This document shows, piece after piece, positions 19,701-28,223 of a stretch of 64,000 nt of DNA. A program made the position numbers and the translations under genes. The stretch covers positions 92,302 through 156,301 of the forward strand of contig VBBN01000030.1 of assembly GCA_005888735.1 (NCBI GenBank), in the 5' to 3' direction. Every line of letters starts with the position of its first letter. Position 1 is the first letter of the stretch. This DNA is from Candidatus Bathyarchaeota archaeon. Lineage in GTDB: Archaea; Thermoproteota; Bathyarchaeia; 40CM-2-53-6. The notes under the pieces are model-generated. The model was not told where the DNA came from, did no database searches, and was given only the letters and a program-made list of their open reading frames with translations.

Positions 19701-22075
19701 CTAAAAAACGAGGATTTCTCGGCAAAACCCGAATTCATGTTCAAAGAACCGCTCAGCGACAGGAATAGTGACGTCTGTCTGGCCAAGGTCGTTGTGAGTG
19801 TCCACGCGGAACTCAAGGATCTGAAAAGCGAAGATTGTTTGGCAACAGCTGAGGATGCGCTTAGAGAGGTGATCAGAGACTCGTAGAGACCCTTGGTCTG
19901 CGAGGCTGCCAGGGCCATGGAGCTGGTCAAAGACCTGAAGAGCGAGGTTTGTCTGGCAAGGTTTGAGGCCGAGGCGACTGAACCGGTAAACGATCGAAGT
20001 AGAGAATTCTTCTCAGCTAAACTCGAAGCGATCGAGAATGAACCAGTCAGAGACCTGAAGAGTGAATTCCTTTCCAGCAGGCTTGAGGCTGAATTTACCG
20101 CTCCAGCAAGAGACCTGAATAATGAGACCTTTTCTGCCAAGGTTGAGGATGGATTCAATGAAGCGAGTAGGCCTTTGCCGACTCCCTTTGCGGTAGAACC
20201 AGCAAGGGTCAGAGCATCGCTTAGAGACCTGAGGAAGAAAGACTCCTTTGTCAAGCTCGAAGCCATGTTCATGTTTGTGGTCACAGTGGTGGAACAGGAA
20301 CGAGGACTCGAGTTACAGATCAGTTTTCCGGAATTGACATTGGCGACAATGTTGCCTATGGTAGACGTAATGGAGTCGCTGAGAGTTCTGAAGATGGAGT
20401 TCTTCTCTGCGAGGCTTGATGCCAGACTTAGGAAGGCGCTGAGGGACCTGAAGAAAGAGGATTTCTCCGCGAGGTTTGAGGCCTGGCCGAGAGAGGCAAT
20501 CAAAGACCCATGATAGGAGGTGTGCTCGACAAGATTCGAAGCGGCAGTTAGTGTGCTACTCAGAGACCTGAAGAGTGAAGTCTGTCTGGCAAGGGTTGAG
20601 GCTCGAGTCAGAGAGCTGCTAAGTGATTCAAAGAACCGCGTGTTCTCTTTTGAAGTTAAGGTCAGAGAGCTGATCAGCGACTTGAAAAAGGACGTCTTCT
20701 CACTGGAGGCAAGAGTTACAGAGACACTCGGACTCTGGGCATAGTCCCATCCAGGAGTGATAATGTCTGAGGCAGTCGAGACGGTCGTTTCCGTCATCGT
20801 CCGGGTACTTGTTGACCCGGTGTATTGGAGGACTACAAAGTATTCGAAAGCTAGGTACTTGCTGCTCCAGCCGCTTATCTGACCGATGCTTGCAGTCGTG
20901 TAGGTATTCTTGGTTGTTGTCGTTGTGCCCATGATGTTGATCGAAGTATCCCAATTCTTCCAAATGTTGACGCAAGACCCGAGACTGCCGGTACCACATT
21001 GCCACGCCGTCACAAAGAGAAAGCCCTTCGGAGAGCCTGTTGTAGAACTCCAGCCTGTAGTCATATCGACTTGCCAAGTGCCCGCTTGAATATCGTTCAG
21101 GCTGGACGCAATGCCTGCCGTATTGTAGACCCATGCATAACCACTTGGCGTCGTAGTGCTCGGCGTGGCTCTTGTTGTGGTTCCACCAACATCTGGGTCA
21201 ACCACGTAATATCTTGGGGCAGACTGGAAAGCGTCACAAATGACGACCCATCTGGTTGTAGTAGATCCGAAATCACAGACTTCTGATTGAAGAGAATTAT
21301 CAGTCTGATGCTCCACAGCAATAGATGCCGCAGAAGAAACCGTCAATTCGAGACTGAAGCCGTTGCCGGCAGTTTCCGTTATCGAGTTGGAAGATCCGAA
21401 CATTGCGACAATCAGGTCATTCGAGTTCAGAGCGGTTACACCTGCCGAGAGTTGTGGCGTTGTAGCCGTATTACCGTTGGTCAGTGAAGCAGTTCCAGGG
21501 TATCCCGCGGCCTTGTCCCATACAGTGAATGTTCCACTTGGATCTTCCGCGCCGTTAATGGCGATGGCTTCACCACTTGCCGCAGTGGGAGTGCCAGACA
21601 GGGCTACCGTGATAGTAACGGAGGACAGAGTGTTTGAAGCAATTCCATGCCATTCCTCAATTGATACGGAGCCTGCACCGGGATCGAATGCTCGTCGTGC
21701 GAAAGAGTCAAACGTGATGCCCGTAGCCGATAGGCTTGAAACTGTTATAGAGCGGGGGTTTTCAACTATCACTATCAGAATCGAATCAGGGCTTGAAGAG
21801 GTCGAGAGTCCAGTGATTGTGAAGGTGCTGCCAGAACTCCAGGTTCCAGTTCGCTTCGCATTACCGTTCGCGTCGATGGCCGGGGCACTGCCGATCACTA
21901 TACTCTGACTGGTCGCAGTGTCCGCTGAGCCAGACGAAGTCGACAATTGTTCACATTTGCCGCTGCAACCAGCTTGGGAGGCGCTTCCAAGGTAGAACGT
22001 GTGAATGTTGTTAGCCGCATGACCGACAGGCAGGCTGACCGCTACAGCAATTGCAAGAGCCACCATCGCAGTCAA
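16709..22075 (-). CDS. Giant secreted, C-terminally TM-anchored surface protein with about 60 short tandem repeats
   Basis: 1788 aa; N-terminal signal peptide, unique N-terminal region, long 20/18-aa repeat array, C-terminal FAFLVVASGVAIFGIYVVRQRRR. Confidence 0.9.
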   Translation of the reverse strand: MTAMVALAIAVAVSLPVGHAANNIHTFYLGSASQAGCSGKCEQLSTSSGSADTATSQSIVIGSAPAIDANGNAKRTGTWSSGSTFTITGLSTSSSPDSILIVIVENPRSITVSSLSATGITFDSFARRAFDPGAGSVSIEEWHGIASNTLSSVTITVALSGTPTAASGEAIAINGAEDPSGTFTVWDKAAGYPGTASLTNGNTATTPQLSAGVTALNSNDLIVAMFGSSNSITETAGNGFSLELTVSSAASIAVEHQTDNSLQSEVCDFGSTTTRWVVICDAFQSAPRYYVVDPDVGGTTTRATPSTTTPSGYAWVYNTAGIASSLNDIQAGTWQVDMTTGWSSTTGSPKGFLFVTAWQCGTGSLGSCVNIWKNWDTSINIMGTTTTTKNTYTTASIGQISGWSSKYLAFEYFVVLQYTGSTSTRTMTETTVSTASDIITPGWDYAQSPSVSVTLASSEKTSFFKSLISSLTLTSKENTRFFESLSSSLTRASTLARQTSLFRSLSSTLTAASNLVEHTSYHGSLIASLGQASNLAEKSSFFRSLSAFLSLASSLAEKNSIFRTLSDSITSTIGNIVANVNSGKLICNSSPRSCSTTVTTNMNMASSLTKESFFLRSLSDALTLAGSTAKGVGKGLLASLNPSSTLAEKVSLFRSLAGAVNSASSLLERNSLFRSLTGSFSIASSLAEKNSLLRSFTGSVASASNLARQTSLFRSLTSSMALAASQTKGLYESLITSLSASSAVAKQSSLFRSLSSAWTLTTTLARQTSLFLSLSGSLNMNSGFAEKSSFFRSFGGSLSSGMGLAEKLSMFRSPTASLGPGSGLGENSALFRFLSGSMTVTASVGKCFPRTLTVSLGAASSLASKFAYLRTLTGSLNLVGSFFNGRTVNLGVSIGLAPTPTAHTSFFRSLSSTINSVSNLVKSFSYGRSLTGSLSSATGVTEKLSYLRSLGGSLSPASTLTEKTSYFRSLTGSMSRTGSQLKDIAKILNGYVGLASNLSPKSSFFRSMTGLFSLTTGFAEKTSIFRSLTTSLGLAGNQFKGFVRSFTGSLGSTSNAANHNSFFRTVSGSLSLAGSVTKGIAQSFTSSLGSASTSAVRSGFVRSLGGSLGLAGSIIRGRIIGLSASLGSASTLARQTSLFRTLTSSLTSASSYIRGRAVGLIASVGAGSSLAAKSSLFRTFNGSLSSASGFGERLSIFRGLTASIFSASGLGSKFSFFRSLTGSMRSASGTSERLSLFRSLSGSMSLPSGFVEKTYYFRSLTSSFSSASSMTQGKSLYRTLTITVGIAGSQIKGLSVSLAESFGSSSSFAEQIGWFRTLTGSVGLSSSLFNGREIDLTVSIGSASGMAEKSSFFRLMTDSFGLLTSFFRGRSVNLSASVGSTSGVTDHNSFFRSLIDTLTSTSGFVEKLWLFRSLTGSLSPVSSSTDKMSFFRSLTGSWTLDSGLARKANYFRTLSDSSGLGSLFFNGRTIYLSVSIGSGSSFSEKTSILRVFSGSLSSVLAFAEKFGFSRSLGGSWTTNPTLAEHKSLFRSLTSSLSLITVETKGFVESLEGSIGLGSGLAGHASIFRTLAGSLTVVASETKGVAKSFTSTLGSVSGLAERRSLFRSFSSSLNPAGFFFNGRVVYLSVTIGSATDSNEQSSFFRSLTESFDIATLQTIGFAMSLSTSLDSASSPLVRVSILKSLSESFSVIGSWDVNPQFGLGPTYRESLRGNLGLGMALSGHYDCHENIIANCGNPLASFAFLVVASGVAIFGIYVVRQRRRSPAREEPKSERVFVDEEGWESKAED
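17005..20725 (-). repeat. Degenerate tandem repeat array (54/60-bp units) within the giant surface protein
   Basis: Units like ASxLAEKxSLFRSLTGSLSS (20 aa) interspersed with AGSxxKGxxxSLxxSLGS (18 aa). Confidence 0.88.
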
Positions 22076-22313
22076 TGAAACTCTTCGCGCTTCGACTTTC
22101 CTCCACGAAAACGGTTGAAGGCCACCTAAGGCCTACGCTTGGCATATAGTCCGCCTCTAGCGGCAAATACACGTGTGTTGTAACAGGCGATGTTTAGCTC
22201 CGGAAACCGAAAGACATTGCAACTGCTTAGTTTTACAAAAATTGTCGAATTGTGAGGATTACTCGGAGATTGAAACATCCGAGTTCTTGGTTTGCTCATC
22301 TGGTCGACTCGTC

Positions 22314-23027
22314 TTAGCTCCAGGTCCAAGTAATGGTCCACGTGATCTGTATCGTGTCTCCAACTTGGAGTGTGATGGCGCTGAAGGTTGCGGCTGCGAG
22401 GGTGACTCTGTTGGCGGAGTCGCTTCCTGTCTGGATGACTAAACAACTCTGGGCAACGGTAGTCGCCGCGGTAGCGTCAGTGAACGTGTTCACGACTGTC
22501 GAGCTCTTTGGTGAGCTACCCGAAATGTCTGTCACTGTACCCCCGGTAGCCGCGAATCCGTTCGTCGTAAGCTCTGACCCGTTCTGACCAGCAGTACCGC
22601 CTGCGTTACCGCAGTCTCCACTAGACGATGCGCCGTTCACTCCTGTCGACGACTGACCGGCTGTAGGAGCGGCAGTGTTGCTTGACATGGCGATGAAGTG
22701 GAAGCTACAAGATGCCGATACTGCGCAGAATCCCTCGTTGTTGGAAGTGACCAGTTTCTCGACGTATTGAGCGCCGGTGTCGAACATTACGTTGTGGCTT
22801 GATTGGCACTCGGGAGTGCCGCCTGCAGGCGTGTAGCATTCCCGGAAGTTTGCGTTCAAGACTTGGTAGTAGTGTCTGTTACCCCATGGATTCCAATTTC
22901 CCGTGGCAATGTAACCGCCAAGCATGAAACTAGATACAACGAGAGAGGTCGCAAGGAGAGCAATGGCTCCTTTCTTCTTTGTCCATTCTATCTTGAGAAA
23001 ATTCATTCTTATTCTCTCACCTCCCAT
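22314..23027 (-). CDS. Secreted/membrane-anchored hypothetical protein, possibly fibre-like
   Basis: N-terminal TM (GAIALLATSLVVSSFMLGGYIATG), Cys/Ser/Gly-rich body, C-terminal LQVGDTIQITWTITWTWS. Confidence 0.6.
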   Translation of the reverse strand: MGGERIRMNFLKIEWTKKKGAIALLATSLVVSSFMLGGYIATGNWNPWGNRHYYQVLNANFRECYTPAGGTPECQSSHNVMFDTGAQYVEKLVTSNNEGFCAVSASCSFHFIAMSSNTAAPTAGQSSTGVNGASSSGDCGNAGGTAGQNGSELTTNGFAATGGTVTDISGSSPKSSTVVNTFTDATAATTVAQSCLVIQTGSDSANRVTLAAATFSAITLQVGDTIQITWTITWTWS

Positions 23028-23140
23028 CGCACTCTTCTCCGAGAAGCAGAGGCCCGCATGGGGGCCCTCTCATCTAGGCTCTGTTACCCACTGGGGCCGA
23101 ACACGGTACTACAGCAATGACGCTGACAGCTTAGGCAGTT

Positions 23141-23548
23141 CTACTGTTCGCTGGCAAATCCCTCATCGTTCGCCTTGCTCGGAGCCTCCTCCCATTCCTC
23201 CTCTCCTGAGGCCAAGGACTCGGGAGCCTTCGGCGATGATTCTCGTCCGCCTGAAGCTTTGCTGACGCGCTTGTACGCTTCACGTAGGAACCCAAATAGT
23301 CCGAGGCCGGAGATCAACGCTAATACTGCCAGAATATACACTGTTGAAAGAGCTGATCCTGCCGTCCCGGTCGGGCCCGACCCTGTGGTGACCCCGCCTG
23401 TGCTGTATACTTCGAGCGCTTTTTCATAGGTTATTCCGGCGTAGACGAGTGCACTCGCGCTGAAGATGATTAGTGTTGAGACTAGTAAGAGGCCCCATCT
23501 GAGAGATTTCTTGGCCTTGAAATCCAAGAGTCCTCTATTGTCTTTCAT
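23141..23548 (-). CDS. Small two-TM membrane protein
   Basis: LRWGLLLVSTLIIFSASALVYAGI and LSTVYILAVLALISGLGLFGFL, charged C-terminal tail. Confidence 0.6.
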   Translation of the reverse strand: MKDNRGLLDFKAKKSLRWGLLLVSTLIIFSASALVYAGITYEKALEVYSTGGVTTGSGPTGTAGSALSTVYILAVLALISGLGLFGFLREAYKRVSKASGGRESSPKAPESLASGEEEWEEAPSKANDEGFASEQ

Positions 23549-23968
23549 CTTCTATTCCCGAGGCCTCGAAGGTGGATGCGGTTGCAGACCAATTCTCGGC
23601 GCCCTTGCAGACGAGGACACCGGACTAGTGTCAGCCGAATTGGTTTGTTCAACTTACTGAGCCTTGAGTTCGTGCCAGGTGCTCCCGCGGCGATAATCCG
23701 GACGTAACTTCAAGGTCACGGCTGAAGTGACGGATTTTGAGAAGACCCAGATTTTGTCGATTATCTTGGGGGCTTCTTGCGCAAACCTTGGATATGCGCT
23801 TAACGATCGCACTACTCTGACGGCATACCCCGGCCGCAAGCGGTCGGACTCCTGCTTGCTGATTCCCGAGGTCTGTCTGGCCGGCTGACATTTTCCATGG
23901 GTACGTTCTACTACGACGCTACCGTTAGTTATCCGGTGGAGTAGAGGGGAGGAACAGACGCGACTATT

Positions 23969-24862
23969 GTGGAGTGGTTGTTGGACTCCGACCCCTCGAT
24001 ACGTTGGCAAGTGATGCGTGACCTGAAGGATGGGCCTGGCGATGTCGTCGCCGCCGAGCGCTCGAAGGTTGTCTCGAAGGAAAGGGGGCACGCCTGCTCG
24101 CTCTCCAGAGCTCGAGGCCAGCGGGGCGATAGCACGTACACGCGGGCGTGGACCTCCACACCTTGACATTGTCGCTCCTGCGTGAGATGGGCCTGGATCC
24201 CGAGAGTGAGCCGATTTCGCCGCGCGGTGACCCGGGTCCGCGAGAATAGCAGGTGGGAGCACGACCACGAGCCGTTCTTCTCGCGAGGTCGAGCCCTGCT
24301 CAAACGGCTTGGCTGTGGCGTTGGGCTCCTACTTCGGCCAGGACGTGCAGGCGGTTGTCGACAGACTGCTCACTGAGCAGCTCAGCCACGGCGGCTGGAA
24401 CTGCGAGGTGGAGCGCGGCTCAACACGGTCCTCATTCAACACGACGATCGCTGTGCTGGAGGGCCTGCTCGAGCACGAACGGGCCACGGTGGCACAGCCG
24501 AGGCGAAGGCCGCCCGCCACAAGGCGCAAGAATACCTCCTGAAGCGCCGAGTGTTCCGTCGACTCTCGACGAGTGAGGTCGTGGAGGAATGTCTGGACGC
24601 TCTTCTCTTACCCCACCTATTACTACTACGACGTACTCAGGGGGCTCGAGTACCTGTGCGCTGCCGGCGTCACACCGGACGAGCGGGTTGCAGAGGCAGT
24701 CGGCTTGGTCGAGAAGCGCCGCGGCAAGGACGGCCGATGGCCATTGCAGAACCCCATCCGGGCCAGTTGCACTTCGCCATGGACGAGGGCGAGGGAAAGC
24801 CCGGCCGTTGGAGCACCTTCCGCGTCATGCGGATGCTGCGCTGGTACGAGCAGGCTCATTGA
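23969..24862 (+). pseudogene. Decayed bacterial-type gene related to squalene-cyclase-like/prenyltransferase-repeat proteins
   Basis: Homology-like segments in different frames: WLLDSDPSIRWQVMRDL; LREMGLDPES; ALGSYFGQDVQAVVDRLLTEQLSHGGWNCEVERGSTRSSFNTTIAVLEGLLEHERAT; YYYDVLRGLEYLCAAGVTPDERVAEAVGLVEKRRGKDGRWPL. Confidence 0.75.
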
Positions 24863-24937
24863 TGAGCGGTGTCTTCGCGTTCTTGCTTGAGGCTAGGAAA
24901 AGGCGTAATTAAGCCGAAGCGGATACTTCTGGGGAAA

Positions 24938-25843
24938 ATGTCGGCCTCAGTTTATGCTCGAATCGCAACACTGTTCTTCGTCTTGACAGGGTTGCTAATG
25001 CTTCTTGGCTATGCGGTTGGGATATATTTTGGAGACCCAATAAGCTTCATGCTCATCGGCTTGATAATTGCGGGACTGCTGAACTTCGCCAGCTACTTTT
25101 GGAGCGACAAGATTGTCGTCAAGATGGCCCGGGCTCGAATAGTCAGTGAGAATGAGAACCCGACCCTCTACGGAATAGTCCGCAAGGTCTCCCAAGAGGC
25201 AGGTATACCGATGCCCAAGGTCGGAGTAGTCAACCAGTCTCAGCCCAACGCGTTCGCCACTGGCCGAGGACCCGGAAAGGCTGTGGTGGTAGCAACCACC
25301 GGTATTCTAGACACTCTAACGCCTAGCGAGTTGGAGGCCGTCATCGGACACGAGATTGGCCATGTAGTCCATCGTGACATTCTCATCTCTAGTATCGCTG
25401 CTACTATCGCAGGAGTTGTGGCATACCTTGGAAACATGGCTCTATGGTCCATGTGGGGCGGCGGGAGGGGCGGCCGACAGAACAATGGTGGATTTGTCAC
25501 ACTTATTCTCGCCTCAATCTTGATTCCGCTGGGAGCAACTTTCGTCCGACTTGGAACTTCCCGCAGCTTCGAGCTGAACGCTGATGAATACGGGGCCAGA
25601 CTAACCAGAAACCCTGGCGCTCTCATCACCGCGCTCGACAAAATCTCTGTACGAGCAAATGCTCGCACATCAAATACGATGCCTGGCCGATCCTCGACGT
25701 CCGCTTCTACTGCTTCTCTCTGGATAGTGAACCCTTTCAGTGGGCACTCGCTTGTCGAGCTATTCTCGACACACCCTCCAATTCAGAAGCGAGTAAGAAG
25801 GCTAAGGCAGATAGCCGAAGAAATCGGCGTCTACGTTCCCTGA
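24938..25843 (+). CDS. htpX: M48 family metalloprotease (HtpX-like)
   Basis: VIGHEIGHVVHRD zinc motif; multiple TM helices; FSTHPPIQKRVRRL. Confidence 0.93.
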   Translation: MSASVYARIATLFFVLTGLLMLLGYAVGIYFGDPISFMLIGLIIAGLLNFASYFWSDKIVVKMARARIVSENENPTLYGIVRKVSQEAGIPMPKVGVVNQSQPNAFATGRGPGKAVVVATTGILDTLTPSELEAVIGHEIGHVVHRDILISSIAATIAGVVAYLGNMALWSMWGGGRGGRQNNGGFVTLILASILIPLGATFVRLGTSRSFELNADEYGARLTRNPGALITALDKISVRANARTSNTMPGRSSTSASTASLWIVNPFSGHSLVELFSTHPPIQKRVRRLRQIAEEIGVYVP

Positions 25844-25864
25844 AACCGAAGAGTCCCGTAGCTG

Positions 25865-26035
25865 ATGGTTAGAATAGGTCGCATCCAACTGCGCGTTCCC
25901 AGAACTGCAATGCGAAGGAGCAGAGGCCCGAGCTGTTCAAAGCATGGACCGTATGAGGGTCCGTACTGCCCCAAGTGCTTTGAGCAGGTCATGACAGCCG
26001 ACGAAGCACGGCCCGGGGATCGAACAGCAGTTTAA
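25865..26035 (+). CDS. Small zinc-ribbon-like protein (56 aa)
   Basis: Manually read ORF MVRIGRIQLRVPRTAMRRSRGPSCSKHGPYEGPYCPKCFEQVMTADEARPGDRTAV*. Confidence 0.5.
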   Translation: MVRIGRIQLRVPRTAMRRSRGPSCSKHGPYEGPYCPKCFEQVMTADEARPGDRTAV

Positions 26036-26089
26036 TGTAGGACACGGTCTGCCGTCGATTTCGGAAGGTCTCAACCGGAAGCAGTAGCG

Positions 26090-26608
26090 TTGAAGACAGC
26101 AGTCGATAAGCTGGTCCAACGGAAACTCCCGGATCACACCGATGATTTCCGGACGCTCGAAAAAATGGAATGGGCATTTTCCAAAAGGGACATATCCACA
26201 TTTCAAAGTGTGTTGGAAGCTCCGTCGAGCATAGTGCTACGGATTCACGCCGTGTGCATGCTAGCTGATATCAAGAACGAACAAGCTGTCCCATCTCTCT
26301 GTCGACCACTCCAGAAAGATCCAAGCCCCTTGGTCCGGCACGAGGCGGCTTTTGCCCTAGGCCAGCTGGGCTTCAAGTCGGCGGTACCAGCTTTGCTAGA
26401 AGCCATGAAGAATGATGAGAGCGTGCTTGTCCGTCATGAATGCGCCGTCGCGCTCGGGTCAATAGGCGACGAAAGGTCCCGAAACGGACTTGTCGAAGCC
26501 CTCGATGACCCGAACGAGGACGTTCGCCTGTCCGCTGAATGCGCCCTGGCCGACCTTGATTTTCTAAAAAGCCTAAGGTCGAGAACGGAGGCCAAGGCCC
26601 CCTCCTAG
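26090..26608 (+). CDS. HEAT-repeat (PBS-lyase-like) protein
   Basis: LVRHEAAFALGQLGFKSAVPALLEAMKNDESVLVRHECAVALGSIGDERS repeats. Confidence 0.85.
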   Translation: MKTAVDKLVQRKLPDHTDDFRTLEKMEWAFSKRDISTFQSVLEAPSSIVLRIHAVCMLADIKNEQAVPSLCRPLQKDPSPLVRHEAAFALGQLGFKSAVPALLEAMKNDESVLVRHECAVALGSIGDERSRNGLVEALDDPNEDVRLSAECALADLDFLKSLRSRTEAKAPS

Positions 26609-27730
26609 TTGAAACTGAATAAAAGAGCTAATGATAGCACTCGGCAATTGGGGCTACAGGTCAACAAGAAGGAAGGCGAGATGGCCCTTCGCCTCCTAAG
26701 AGACATCGGCCTCCTTGAACGAAAGCTTCGCATCCAATCCAGCGGAAATAGGCTGGTCATTCCTCTTAGTCGCCGCCCTCTGCCCACCCAACAAAAAGCA
26801 TTGAGCGAGAAACTGCACGATTTTTCTCTATCCGAGAGCGATTTTCAGTCTAGACCAACCTCTCGTCAAACCCTTGCGGAAGAACTCGCCGGGAAACTTC
26901 CAGAGGGACTCCTCGAAATCCTTCCCGAGTCCCTTGACATTATTGGGGATATCGTGGTAGTCGAGTCGCCCGAGGAGTTCAAGGATCATGAGAAGACCCT
27001 TGCAGCAGGCATCCTAACTGTGAACAGAAACGCTCGAGTTGTCCTTGCCAAGACCGGAGCGGTCTCCGGAAGGGAACGTATCCGTCCCGTGCGATTTCTG
27101 GCCGGAGAGGAGAGGACTACTTCTATCCATCGTGAGTCCGGCTGCCGATTCAAGGTTGATCTGGCGAAGGCCTACTTTTCCCCTCGTCTCTCGCACGAGC
27201 ACCAGCGAATCGTCAAGTTGGTTGAGAGTGGAGAACGCATCGTTGACATGTTTGCGGGGGTGGGGCCTTTCTCTATCATGATAGCAAAGAAACTCTCTGA
27301 CGTCGAAGTGGACGCGATTGATGTCAACCTCGAAGCGGTCAAGCTCATGAAGGAGAACATAGAGCTGAACAAACCTCGTGGTGTTTTACGGGTGTGGCAT
27401 GGCGACGCCAAAGACGTTGTGAGAAAGCATTTGTCCGGGATAGCTACACGAGTCATCATGAACCACCCATCGGACTCTACCGAATTCATACCGGCGGCAT
27501 GCGGGGCACTGGTGCCAGAAGGTGGAATCGTACATTACTACGCTTTTGCTGAAGGACCTGATTGCGAGGTAATAGCCACCAACGAGTTAGTCCAAGGCTT
27601 GGCCAATTGCGGTTGGAAGCTTGAGCAATTACTAGGCACAAGGAAGGTACGGGAGGTAGCTCCGATGAGGTGGCAGGTGGTAGTAGACGTTAAGATTGCG
27701 CTTGAAGGGACGCATGAATCTCGATGCTGA
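26609..27730 (+). CDS. trm5: tRNA (guanine-N1)-methyltransferase Trm5
   Basis: IVDMFAGVGPFSIMIAKK; RVIMNHPSDSTEFIPAA; TTG start. Confidence 0.85.
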   Translation: MKLNKRANDSTRQLGLQVNKKEGEMALRLLRDIGLLERKLRIQSSGNRLVIPLSRRPLPTQQKALSEKLHDFSLSESDFQSRPTSRQTLAEELAGKLPEGLLEILPESLDIIGDIVVVESPEEFKDHEKTLAAGILTVNRNARVVLAKTGAVSGRERIRPVRFLAGEERTTSIHRESGCRFKVDLAKAYFSPRLSHEHQRIVKLVESGERIVDMFAGVGPFSIMIAKKLSDVEVDAIDVNLEAVKLMKENIELNKPRGVLRVWHGDAKDVVRKHLSGIATRVIMNHPSDSTEFIPAACGALVPEGGIVHYYAFAEGPDCEVIATNELVQGLANCGWKLEQLLGTRKVREVAPMRWQVVVDVKIALEGTHESRC

Positions 27731-28121
27731 TCTCCTCCTCGGGGTTCTGTAGAAGCTTCACCATTGCCCTAGGAATGTCGGCGGCGGCCTTGTCCGAATG
27801 AACCATCAGGGTACGCTCCGAAATGAACCCGCTCCTTCTTACGACAATATCCCTGGGATGAGAGAGGGTAAGCGCTTGGGACCCCCGAGCATGGACAGTA
27901 AAGGCGTGGTCTCCGACCTTGAGAATTAGAATTCCGCGGCCAAGATTACTTGACAATATTCTCTTAACTTCAGAAGGAAGATCGGCCAGCCCGTGAGAAC
28001 TTTCAACCGCAACAACGCAGTCCGCCCTGGTCGTTAGACTGCGGTCGGTCGTTATCTCAAGAGTCGTAGGGTGAGTGGAGAGCACTGCGCGGTGCCCCCG
28101 AGCAGTGATGACAAATGACAA
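27690..28121 (-). CDS. DUF371 family protein
   Basis: FVITARGHRAVLSTHPTTLEITTD...LTLSHPRDIVVRRSGF. Confidence 0.75.
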   Translation of the reverse strand: MSFVITARGHRAVLSTHPTTLEITTDRSLTTRADCVVAVESSHGLADLPSEVKRILSSNLGRGILILKVGDHAFTVHARGSQALTLSHPRDIVVRRSGFISERTLMVHSDKAAADIPRAMVKLLQNPEEEISIEIHASLQAQS

Positions 28122-28223
28122 TTTGGAGGTTTCCTGACCGCGACCCTAATATTCCTAACAGACGAGACCTTTCCCCTGGGGGGATGAAACAGGCTCAAAG
28201 ACTCTGCCAGGCAGCGGGAACGT

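Noticed and set aside
17005-20725. CRISPR array
   Set aside because: Periodic repeats are degenerate, continuous and coding (60/54-bp units) with no spacers
16938-20744. Long plus-strand ORFs (88-206 aa) opposite the giant repeat protein
   Set aside because: Shadow ORFs of the repetitive coding strand: same periodicity, charged low-complexity translations, no signal or domain
24329-24859. Minus-strand and alternative-frame ORFs at 23.9-24.9 kb
   Set aside because: High-GC region opens spurious frames; only the stitched plus-strand translation shows recognisable motifs
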